From positions 1-36,320 of the forward strand of contig NZ_BLAY01000101.1 of NCBI RefSeq assembly GCF_020521235.1: a DNA stretch of 36,320 nt, given 5' to 3'. This document shows, piece by piece, positions 16,177-23,249 of the stretch. Under the pieces are notes generated by a model that ran no database searches, was not told where the DNA came from, and worked only from the letters and a program-made list of their open reading frames with translations. Source of the stretch: Microseira wollei NIES-4236. GTDB lineage: Bacteria; Cyanobacteriota; Cyanobacteriia; Cyanobacteriales; Aerosakkonemataceae. The first letter of the stretch is position 1, and each line of letters begins with the position of its first letter. A program made the translations under genes and the position numbers.

Positions 16177-18048
16177 CTAATCCTGAGCTTCTAGTGGCTG
16201 ACTGGGTGGAATTTGCTCGATTGCCATCAGCGCTTCCATGACAGATTTAACAATGGGTGCGGTGACGTTAGAACCAAAGGCTTTTCCCTGGGGTTCGTCC
16301 ACGACTGCTACGACTACGTATCGCGGGGAGTCAACGGGAACAATCCCAACGAAGCTGGTAATTCTGGCAGTTGCGGAGTAGCCGCCGCTGGGGCTGGCTT
16401 TTTGGGATGTGCCGGTTTTGCCTGCAACGCGGTATCCAGGTATTTGCGCGACCCTGCCGGTGCCGTTTTTGACAACGGCTTCCATCATCTCCAGTACGGC
16501 TTGGGTTGTTTCTGAGGAGAAGACGGGGCGGGGAGATGGTAAGGTGGGTTGCCAATACAGCACCCCTTTGCTGTCAGTTAGCCCCCGCACTACGTGGGGA
16601 CTGACCAGTTTGCCGCCATTGGCGATGGCACCGTGCAGTTGCAATAGCTGAATCGGTGTGAGGGAAAATCCCTGACCGAACGCGGCAGTTGCGGCATAAA
16701 TTCGGGATGTTGTAAACGACTCTTGACTTTGCAGCGAGCCAGCAGCTGAAAACGGTAGGTCTGTTTCCACCGCTTGCCCAATTCCCAGGCGTTCCAGCCA
16801 GCCGTAGAAGGTTTGGCTGCGCATTTTTTCTACGATGTGTACCATGCCCACGTTGCTGGAATTTGAGATAATTTGGGTGATGGTCAAAAGGCCGGGACTG
16901 CCGCGTTCTTCAAAGTTATAGTTGGAAATCAGAGCGGAACCGACGGCGATTTGACCCTCGTCGCGGATGACGGTATCGGGTTTGATCGCGCCAGCTTCTA
17001 AAGCGATCGCTACGTTGATCGGTTTAAAGGTGGAACCAGGTTCGTAAAGGTCTGTGAGCGCCCAGTTTTTGAACAAACCCACATCGTACTTGTAGAACTG
17101 GTTCGGGTCGTAGGAAGGCTCAGAAACCAGTGTCAGCAAAGAACCATTCCGGACATCCATCACCAGGACTGTACCGCGTTTGGCGTTAAACTGATTCATC
17201 TGTTGTTTGAGCGCAGCGCGAGCTGAGCGTTGCAGTCGGCTATCGATGGTCAGCTGGACTCGTAAATCGTCAAAGTTCGTCAAACCCTCTGGAAAGCCAG
17301 AGGGAACCAAAGCACCGTTTCCAGAGCGGTTTAGCCGCACCGAACGAACAAAGCGTTCCAGCAGTTTTTCCTGGCTGTATTCCACCCCCGCTTGACCTTT
17401 GTGATCGACGTTGACGAAGCCGACAACATCGGCGGCGAGTTGCTGCTGGGGGTAGAGGCGCGAGTAATGTTTGACTAGCTCGATGCCATCTAAGCGCAAG
17501 GCAGAAATGCGGTCGGCAACTTCTTCTGACAAAGAATTTTCAATCCGGACGCCAGTTGCAGCCGTATTGAACTGCTTGAGAAGTTTGTCGGGGGTGCGTT
17601 TGAGCAAGGGAGCCACAGCAGTCGCGATCGCTTCTTTTGGGGCTTTAAACAGTCTGGGATGGGCGTACAGGCTGTAGGCAGGTCGATCCAGCGCCAAGAC
17701 GTTGCCGTTGCGGTCTAAGATCGAACGGCGCGGCACAAACGGACGTAGAGAAACCATCTGCTGCTGTTGCGCCAGACTTCGCAACTCCGACCCGCGAATA
17801 ATTTGCAGGCGATACAAATTCCAGCCCAGCGCCAAAGAGCTAACTAGCAGTACGCCCCAGACTAATACAAGTCGCAAAGGAGATGCCTGTTGGGGTAGAT
17901 CGAGTTGTTCCTCTTTTGAAGATGGCTCTGCCAGAGGTTGTTGCTTTTCTTTTGCAGCCAAAGGTGGTTGACGACGCCATTGCAGAAGCTCAGGCGAGTT
18001 GCTCCGTCGTCGAGGATAGCGAGAAGAGGGAGGGTCGGCCTTAGCCAT
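16177..18048 (-). CDS. ftsI: FtsI-type penicillin-binding protein (septal transpeptidase)
   Basis: A 623-residue class B PBP, the transpeptidase that cross-links peptidoglycan at the division septum. Order: cytoplasmic basic/proline-rich tail (1-55), one membrane anchor (about 58-77, LVLVWGVLLVSSLALGW), dimerisation region (95-260, with RRSILDRNGNVLA), transpeptidase domain (about 270-610). Active-site motifs: EPGSTFKP with the nucleophile Ser near residue 338, SNSSNVGM (SxN) near 397, and AGKTGTSQ (KTG) near 544. It lies downstream of the FtsL-like gene on the same strand with an 84-base gap, the order seen in division clusters. The start ATG has a weak GGGG upstream. Confidence 0.93.
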   Translation of the reverse strand: MAKADPPSSRYPRRRSNSPELLQWRRQPPLAAKEKQQPLAEPSSKEEQLDLPQQASPLRLVLVWGVLLVSSLALGWNLYRLQIIRGSELRSLAQQQQMVSLRPFVPRRSILDRNGNVLALDRPAYSLYAHPRLFKAPKEAIATAVAPLLKRTPDKLLKQFNTAATGVRIENSLSEEVADRISALRLDGIELVKHYSRLYPQQQLAADVVGFVNVDHKGQAGVEYSQEKLLERFVRSVRLNRSGNGALVPSGFPEGLTNFDDLRVQLTIDSRLQRSARAALKQQMNQFNAKRGTVLVMDVRNGSLLTLVSEPSYDPNQFYKYDVGLFKNWALTDLYEPGSTFKPINVAIALEAGAIKPDTVIRDEGQIAVGSALISNYNFEERGSPGLLTITQIISNSSNVGMVHIVEKMRSQTFYGWLERLGIGQAVETDLPFSAAGSLQSQESFTTSRIYAATAAFGQGFSLTPIQLLQLHGAIANGGKLVSPHVVRGLTDSKGVLYWQPTLPSPRPVFSSETTQAVLEMMEAVVKNGTGRVAQIPGYRVAGKTGTSQKASPSGGYSATARITSFVGIVPVDSPRYVVVAVVDEPQGKAFGSNVTAPIVKSVMEALMAIEQIPPSQPLEAQD

Positions 18049-18132
18049 AGCAAAACCCCATTAAAGCGATTTTAGATTTTAGATTTTAGATTCGCGATCG
18101 AGGGAGCCATCTCAAATCTAAAATCCAAATTT

Positions 18133-18840
18133 CTAGTATCCCACTGGTGTGGGTGCGAGCTGCTGTTTGGCAGCTGGATCGATCGCCCTTGTGGAACTGG
18201 GGGTAGATTTGGGCTGCTCTTGTGCTGGCTGCAAAAATAGGTTGTTGTTTGGTGTTGCGGGAACCAGCCCCGTATCTTGTTGTTCGGCTTGATCGGCTAG
18301 CTGATTTTTCAAGACTTCACTCGCCGCCGTCAGTTGCCGTTGTTGGAGTTGTAAGGTTTCGAGTTGGCGGTATTCTCGGTTCCACAATTGCTGGGTGTAG
18401 ACCGTCCCGCCATAAACTGCGAGGGTGGCACTTACCAGGAAGAACGTTACCACCGACGAGCGGCGCTGCCATCGGATCAACCAGGTCAACCAAACTGGCA
18501 TTGATTCCGATTGGGGTACGAGTTTAGCAGTTTCCCCATCGGTTTTAGACAACCGCAATTCGCCTGCCAAGGCGCTCTCGCGACGCGCCATTCCTTCTCT
18601 CCGGTTAGCCTGTCTTCTTTGCCCCCTCCGAGCGCTTTTTAGCTCCATTCCTGCTTCTGGCGCTTTTGAGGGAAATTGTGGCTGTGGCGTCGTACCAGAG
18701 TCAGCAATAACTTGGGCTGACTCTAATCGGGCGGCAGAAAGTCGCCCCATGCCCACTTCCGGCAATTTAATTGAACTAACCATTCTGCTTCTGGATGGGA
18801 CGGTTTTAGCAAAAACGGCGTATTTAGGGGCCATCGACAT
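18133..18840 (-). CDS. FtsL-like division protein (putative)
   Basis: A 235-residue bitopic protein: long basic N-terminal cytoplasmic region (QRRQANRREGMARRE around 75-90), one membrane helix at about 129-147 (SVVTFFLVSATLAVYGGTV), then a coiled coil (about 150-185; REYRQLETLQLQQRQL) and a Pro/Gln-rich tail. Topology, and location directly upstream of ftsI on the same strand, match FtsL, which recruits FtsI/FtsW through its coiled coil. The sequence is too diverged to name by homology alone. Start ATG 18840 is preferred because AAGGTG lies 6 bases upstream; a GTG at 18849 is in frame. Confidence 0.7.
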   Translation of the reverse strand: MSMAPKYAVFAKTVPSRSRMVSSIKLPEVGMGRLSAARLESAQVIADSGTTPQPQFPSKAPEAGMELKSARRGQRRQANRREGMARRESALAGELRLSKTDGETAKLVPQSESMPVWLTWLIRWQRRSSVVTFFLVSATLAVYGGTVYTQQLWNREYRQLETLQLQQRQLTAASEVLKNQLADQAEQQDTGLVPATPNNNLFLQPAQEQPKSTPSSTRAIDPAAKQQLAPTPVGY

Positions 18841-19170
18841 AAACTTCACCTTTTGGGTTAATTAGCACGTGCTAGCAGCGTCAACTCTTGCTTTAGCAGC
18901 TTCTATAGGTTCATTATCGCTGTCCTGGCATTGCCGCTCTCCCAAGCTGTCACGACTGTTCCTCTTCGCCAAATACTTACCGTGGTTTTGCAGCTAGATG
19001 CCCGTATCCTAGCACAAGGCAAGCTTTCAAATCGAGCTGGATTGACGATGCTTCAAAATCCTTTAATAATGATGCTATTTGTCAAATTATGCCAATTTTT
19101 AGGTTTCCAGTCCCAACCTGACCCATGAGTGGCGCTTGGTGTGGTCAACACAACCAGGAGCTTGACTAAA
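18841..19170. other. Upstream region of the FtsL-like/ftsI operon
   Basis: Leader and presumed promoter region of the FtsL-like gene. A 65-codon plus-strand frame (18931-19128) has no ribosome binding site or family resemblance and is probably chance. No RNA gene is apparent. Confidence 0.45.
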
Positions 19171-19307
19171 TAACTCAAGTTGCTAGTTATCTCTCTGGGA
19201 GCGGCTAATGGCTAATGGCTAATGGCGAGATTGGTAAAAATCCTATATTAGCAAGCTTGCAATTAGCCATTAGCAACGCCAAAGTTTATAACTAGCAACT
19301 TGGGTTA
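19171..19307. repeat. MITE-like element, copy C
   Basis: Inverted termini TAACTCAAGTTGCTAGTTAT (19171-19190) and ATAACTAGCAACTTGGGTTA (19288-19307), one mismatch. The interior has GGCTAAT units (19203-19226) and CAATTAGCCATTAGC. It is bracketed by a TAAA on the left and AAAT on the right, with no clear target duplication. Confidence 0.9.
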
Positions 19308-19372
19308 AATAGCAAAATACTTGGCTAAAGTTACTCATAGTTACTGATGGCGATAGTGTTGACTTTATGTTT

Positions 19373-19474
19373 GGTTTGTAAACCACAGCCGCGGCAAAAC
19401 TAACCAGCGTGTAAAAAGGTCGTAGGTTTGACCACGATTTTCGCTAAATAGGTGTAAAAAAAAGGTTGAACAAT
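19373..19474 (-). repeat. Relic peptide-coding repeat, copy 1
   Basis: Shares GGTTTGTAAACCAC, TGTAAAAAGGTC and GGTTGAACAAT in the same order with 19963-20062. Read on the minus strand, with one frame change, it encodes VQPFFYTYL then NRGQTYDLFTRW and RLWFTNQT before a stop. I do not know the family. The protein-level match with copy 2 suggests a decayed short coding element rather than an RNA. Confidence 0.55.
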
Positions 19475-19478
19475 CGCT

Positions 19479-19671
19479 CCGGGGCGGGTTTTACCTGCCA
19501 GACCCCTGGTTTCTCTGCCCAAAAAAAATTTTGGCGCCAGGAAACAGATATACGTCGAAACCCGGTTTCTCAGCCAAGACCCCTGGTTTCTCTGCCCAAA
19601 AAAAATTTTGGCGCCAGGAAACAGATATAGGTCGAAACCCGGTTTCTGGTATCGTTAAACCCGCCCCTACA
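19479..19671. repeat. Large inverted-repeat element containing a 77-bp tandem duplication
   Basis: Outer ends GGGGCGGGTTTTAC (left, about 19481) and GTTAAACCCGCCCC (right, about 19654-19667) are inverted repeats. Inside, a 77-bp unit is present nearly twice (19501-19577, 19578-19647). Each unit contains CCAAAAAAAATTTTGG and ends with the dispersed GAAACCCGGTTTCT motif. It is probably a MITE enlarged by internal duplication. Confidence 0.8.
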
Positions 19672-19962
19672 AAAAAACAGTTACTCATCTGAAAATCGCG
19701 TCAGGCTCACCCGAATTTACGCCTGTAGACAAGAAGGAGCCGACTCCCTTGGTGCCAGATATAAGCAGACTTTCTAGAAATTACTTATAGTTGAATGGTG
19801 AACTTTAGATAAGTTTAGCCAAGTTTTGTAGAGAACAGAGTTGGACTAAATCGCCAAAAACTCGCTCAAACTTACTCATAGCTCCCGCTCTTGAGTAAGT
19901 CGCTCCTGTTGACTAACTCAGATCTAATCAGATTAAAGCCGAAAACCAAGGCCAAACTTTCT

Positions 19963-20062
19963 GGTTTGTAAACCACGACTGATTTAAGACTGGCAAGCCT
20001 GTAAAAAGGTCAAACAGGAATCCACGGTTTGTTAAATATGCTGAAAATAGCGGTTGAACAAT
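19963..20062 (-). repeat. Relic peptide-coding repeat, copy 2
   Basis: Minus-strand reading is uninterrupted here: RLNIVQPLFSAYLTNRG followed by DLFTGLPVLNQSWFTNQK, inside an open frame at 19928-20167. The match with copy 1 is clearer at protein than at DNA level. There is no convincing start codon or ribosome binding site. It may be a fragment of a larger gene family unknown to me. Confidence 0.5.
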
Positions 20063-20416
20063 ATTCAAACGCTTCAGAACCAAATAGACCAGGCTTTGGT
20101 GACGCTCCAAAACCTCCCTTCTGGTAGGTTTTGGCTGACAAGTCTTCCCAGCTTGGAACTTCCGCAAGCGGTACTCGTATTCTTTCCCGCTACAGCCGTT
20201 TATAGTCAGGGCAAGCGTCCAAGCGACTTGAATAGTTTAAAAACCATTCTTCCGCTAGTTCCATGAAGATTTTACCCACAAGTGGCAGTATCGATATACG
20301 ACACACTTCCTTATGTCACCCCCTATCCTCAGTTGTCAAAGTACTGTTCGGTGACCAGCATTTTCGGCTATTGCCACCTGATAGAATGATAGCAGCTATT
20401 CGCCGCATATTGTCAG

Positions 20417-20533
20417 ATGGATACCAGAAAGTTAACGATCGTAATTGACGTGATAGAGTTCAACTCATTGGAAGAGTACTGTCGCAAAAAAGGCAGAAAC
20501 AAAACCGATGTACTTAGGGAGTTTATCAGGTAG
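20417..20533 (+). pseudogene. Truncated ribbon-helix-helix (CopG-like) small protein gene
   Basis: A 38-codon frame, MDTRKLTIVIDV, then LEEYCRKKGRNKTDVLREFI and a stop. This is the pattern of small RHH DNA-binding proteins (strand TIVIDV, helix 1 SLEEYCRKKG, helix 2 NKTDVLREFI). A 37-bp duplication directly follows (GGTAGAAATAAGACCGATGT...), repeating the second helix as NKTDVLRELIRSW in another frame, so the original C-terminus was cut off by a tandem duplication. It lies upstream of the TnpB-type non-coding remnant and may belong to that element. Confidence 0.55.
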
Positions 20534-20598
20534 AAATAAGACCGATGTACTGAGGGAGTTGATTCGGAGTTGGCCAGCCGCAATTAGCTGCGAAATGA

Positions 20599-20670
20599 GC
20601 AATTTTTGCGCTGTCCCCACTCCTTTTTTAGGCGTAGCAGTAATTCAGTCGGGGGACGCGCAAAAATTGC
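20599..20670. repeat. 72-bp palindromic element
   Basis: Near-perfect 20-bp inverted ends: GCAATTTTTGCGCTGTCCCC (20599-20618) and GGGGGACGCGCAAAAATTGC (20651-20670), with a 32-base interior. It could form a long hairpin. It is inserted within, or is part of, the decayed IS region 20417-21160. Confidence 0.75.
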
Positions 20671-20879
20671 AGAGCCATTCATCCCACTCCCCATTGCGGA
20701 CGAGACGTGGGGATGAAAGGCGGGCTAAGCTAAGGTGGCATCTGCCTGTGAGAAAGGGAGCAAAGCACCATACCCAAAGGGTTGGTGGGGGGTGCAGACA
20801 CCAGGTTCTGTAAACTGCCTAAAAATTCCACGACTTCAGTGGTAGAAATTGAACAGATGAAGTATTGTTATAAACCATG

Positions 20880-21160
20880 ACGAGACGCGCTTGCACCAGA
20901 GTCGTTGACGCAGGGGATGTAGCGCTACCGGGACTTTTAAGTCCAGTCAAGGCGCAACCCTGCTAGAATACTTTTCGTCAGTACAAGACAATAAAACCTA
21001 CCTCCGGACTGGGGGAAAGTTTACGACCGAGGAGCTAGTTGCAAGACTAGGATAGCAGCCCGCCTGAGGGTAAAAGGATTGCGCCCGGTAACCTGAACAC
21101 TCAGGGTATTAAGGCTGAAAAGTCTTAAGAATCCCCGCACCAACAGGCGCGGGGAGTGTC
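20880..21160 (+). ncRNA. Orphan TnpB right end / omega-RNA-like remnant
   Basis: A structured segment without an open gene. It ends in GTATTAAGGCTGAAAAGTCT and a CCCCGC...GCGGGG hairpin (21133-21154) followed by GAGTGTCAAC. This arrangement (TTAAGGCTGAAAAGTCTTAA stem, GC-rich hairpin, GAGTGTCAA) resembles the 3' ends of cyanobacterial TnpB genes, where the guide (omega) RNA and the element's right end coincide. The tnpB coding body is missing. Assignment is from recalled pattern, not from an alignment; transcription is not shown. Confidence 0.45.
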
Positions 21161-21208
21161 AACATCTAGCAGATTAAAGTTACTCTGCCATCATCGCAAG
21201 AGGAGTGT

Positions 21209-21403
21209 ATGAACAACAAAATCCTTAGTTTGCTTGTAGGTCTCGGTTTAGCCGTCTCGTTGGGAGCTTGTGGAGGAGGCGGTGGGGCGCCAGAAGGAGG
21301 CACAACTCCCGCTTCTCCCGCCGCCACAACGCCAGCTAAACCAGCAGCACCAGCAGCTACGCCTGCTCCGAAGACCCCTGCACCTGCTGCTACTCCTAAA
21401 TAA
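21209..21403 (+). CDS. Small Ala/Pro-rich lipoprotein
   Basis: A 64-residue precursor: Lys-containing N-terminus, hydrophobic core (ILSLLVGLGLAVSL) and lipobox LGAC with Cys21 as the lipidation site. The mature part is a Gly stretch (GGGGGAPEGG) followed by repeated Ala-Pro-Thr-Lys (PAKPAAPAATPAPKTPAPAA). AGGAG lies 4 bases before the ATG. It probably sits on the outer leaflet of the plasma membrane with a flexible tail in the periplasm; the function is unknown. It stands alone between transposon debris and an intergenic region. Confidence 0.8.
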   Translation: MNNKILSLLVGLGLAVSLGACGGGGGAPEGGTTPASPAATTPAKPAAPAATPAPKTPAPAATPK

Positions 21404-22026
21404 CAACGCGTTCAGCTGGCGGAAGCTGCGCGTCTCCTTCGGAGAAGCGCGTAGGTTCTCCGACTGGAGAATCCCGCTCCTCACCTCCCACCTGGCTCAG
21501 TTGGCTAAGCTCGGCTTAAAAGTCTGAGTTAAAGAGGGATAATAAACGACTCAACTGGCTATTGCTCCTCACTGCCTGACTGAGTTTGTTAAACAAGTCC
21601 GTTCTGTTGCTTTGGTACGCGAGGCGCATTCATTAGCTAAAGCGTGCCCTAGCCTCACACCTAACCGATAGGGAGGTGTTGAGCTTTTGACTAGCAGTAG
21701 TTTTCCTCCACCAACATCGACAAAAGCTGACATTTTGTCGATTGTTTTTGTAGCAAAAATAAATGAACTACCCGCTCTGACTTTGTTGCAGGGGGGGGTT
21801 CTACGTCCTGCCCAGTAAGTGCGTGTTTCTGACGCTCGCTCGAAGAAGACGCTGGCTTTGCTCTGACACGGAGAGGCAAAGCGAAAGAAGTGTCTGAAGA
21901 CTCTTGTTAAGGAACGTCCGTCTAAATTTAGAGCGAGTAGGGAGAGCTGCTGCCGAATTTACGCTTGGGGACTGTTGGAACCGACTCCCGTGCCAGCAGC
22001 AAGTCAAGCCGACAAAAGTCTCATGG
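21404..22026. other. Intergenic region with short palindromes
   Basis: No convincing gene. A GCGTCTCCTTCGGAGAAGCGC-type palindrome (about 21427-21448) is of a class common in cyanobacterial spacers. The plus-strand frame of the next gene is open upstream to 21904 but that part looks non-conserved. A run of nine G occurs near 21791. No terminator with a T-run is obvious for the lipoprotein gene. Confidence 0.45.
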
Positions 22027-22386
22027 TTGGCTTTCATCCCCTTTGACAGAGCAGATTCTCCTAGATCGCCGCTGGGCGATCGCCTGGGAAAAATTATTAA
22101 CCAGATGAAAAATGTAACTTTTTACGTTGGCGTTTTACAATTTTTGCTTGCCTTGCCGCCACCAGAGGATACGCCGGAAGAAGTGTTGCGGACGGAGATT
22201 ATTACAGAAGCGCGATCGCCGATTGATGGCAAACCCCTGACGGCGGCGCAATACGCCCAATTAATAGCTCAGCTGGAAGGTCGTCAACCCCCAGACCCCC
22301 AGGTTAACCCAAAACTGCGCGAGTTAATTTTTCTGCTACGCCTGCGTCATCAGATGCGTCAGATTCTTCCTTTTGTGGACTTTTGA
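22027..22386 (+). CDS. Conserved cyanobacterial hypothetical protein
   Basis: A protein of about 119 residues if started at TTG 22027 (reading LAFIPFDRADSPRSPLGDRL); the frame is open back to 21904. It has a short hydrophobic helix (FYVGVLQFLLALPPP, about residues 30-44), a charged middle (EVLRTEIITEARSPIDGKPL) and a basic helical end (LIFLLRLRHQMRQIL). The overall pattern is familiar from cyanobacterial hypothetical proteins but I know of no function. No signal peptide. It is not obviously in an operon. The start choice is uncertain because no Shine-Dalgarno sequence is visible at either candidate. Confidence 0.65.
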   Translation: MAFIPFDRADSPRSPLGDRLGKIINQMKNVTFYVGVLQFLLALPPPEDTPEEVLRTEIITEARSPIDGKPLTAAQYAQLIAQLEGRQPPDPQVNPKLRELIFLLRLRHQMRQILPFVDF

Positions 22387-23005
22387 CGCTATTCTGGCTT
22401 TGAAGTAGGTAAATTTTTGGCTCACCTGAGCCGGATAACAGGATATATTATCTTGCCCGGTGCGATCGCGCTTTGATCGGCAACCTGCGAGAGACCCCAG
22501 GCGCTTTCTTTGCAGCCTGGGGAGGGATAGGAGGGTCAATCCCGGTGGCGATTGACAATCTCACAGAAACTGGCGCCAGAATGTCAGCACCCCGCTCTCC
22601 CATACGCGGCGGCTCACTGCCCCAAATCTTTAGATAGCTGAAGGGCATAAGTCCCGGCAACGGGGAAACGAAGTTATCGGCAAGCGAACAAGCGTTCCTA
22701 CCTACGAATGCTTCCGCCAGTTTGAGCTGCTAGAACTCGGTCGTTAAACAGTCTTACTCGGGGTAAGACAGTGGGACCGAGATAGTACCGACCGATAACC
22801 TTGGCGAAAGCGTTGCGGAACGCGATAGCGTTCGCCTAACTTTCGCCCCAAATGGGTGTTTTTGGGGAAAACCATATCCCCAGGACGGGCAACCATATCC
22901 CTCCACCCCCAAAAGGGGACGGCAATTAAAATTGCTCGTATAATATTTCATCCCCCACTTAAAAGATGGGTGGCGCTCCATACTCCCGGAGGTTTAAGGT
23001 GAGGC
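22387..23005. other. Structured non-coding region upstream of a TnpB relic
   Basis: No gene seen. Hairpins include CCCCAGGC...GCCTGGGG (22496-22523) and TCAATC...GATTGA (22538-22555). ACCATATCCC occurs twice (22872 and 22891), and a GGAGG sits just before the relic start at 23006. This may be the left end of an IS200/IS605-type element, possibly with an older right end in the hairpin-rich stretch 22640-22800. Confidence 0.4.
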
Positions 23006-23080
23006 ATGGTAGAACAAGCATTCCGATATCGTTTTTATCCCACCCGATCCCGTTGTAGGGTGGGGAAGATGTCATTGTGA
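23006..23080 (+). pseudogene. TnpB N-terminal fragment
   Basis: The frame begins MVEQAFRYRFYPT, the standard opening of many IS200/IS605 TnpB proteins, with GGAGG 14 bases upstream, then departs from the family and stops after 24 residues. Only the start of the gene remains. Confidence 0.6.
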
Positions 23081-23249
23081 CATTTATCACCAACTGGTGC
23101 GCGACAACACTTGTTATCCACCCCCGGCAAGAAACGTATTATCGGATCGCGATGAAAATAGTTAAAAAAATGTATATAAATATAAAGTGCTTTCAACTCG
23201 CTTGAACCCATAACCCCGATCAGTAAATCCAGTTTAGGTAGGTAGCCCC

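Noticed and set aside
18425-18865. 146-codon plus-strand frame opposite the FtsL-like gene
   Set aside because: The opposite strand has a membrane helix, coiled coil, ribosome binding site and gene order fitting FtsL; this frame has none of these.
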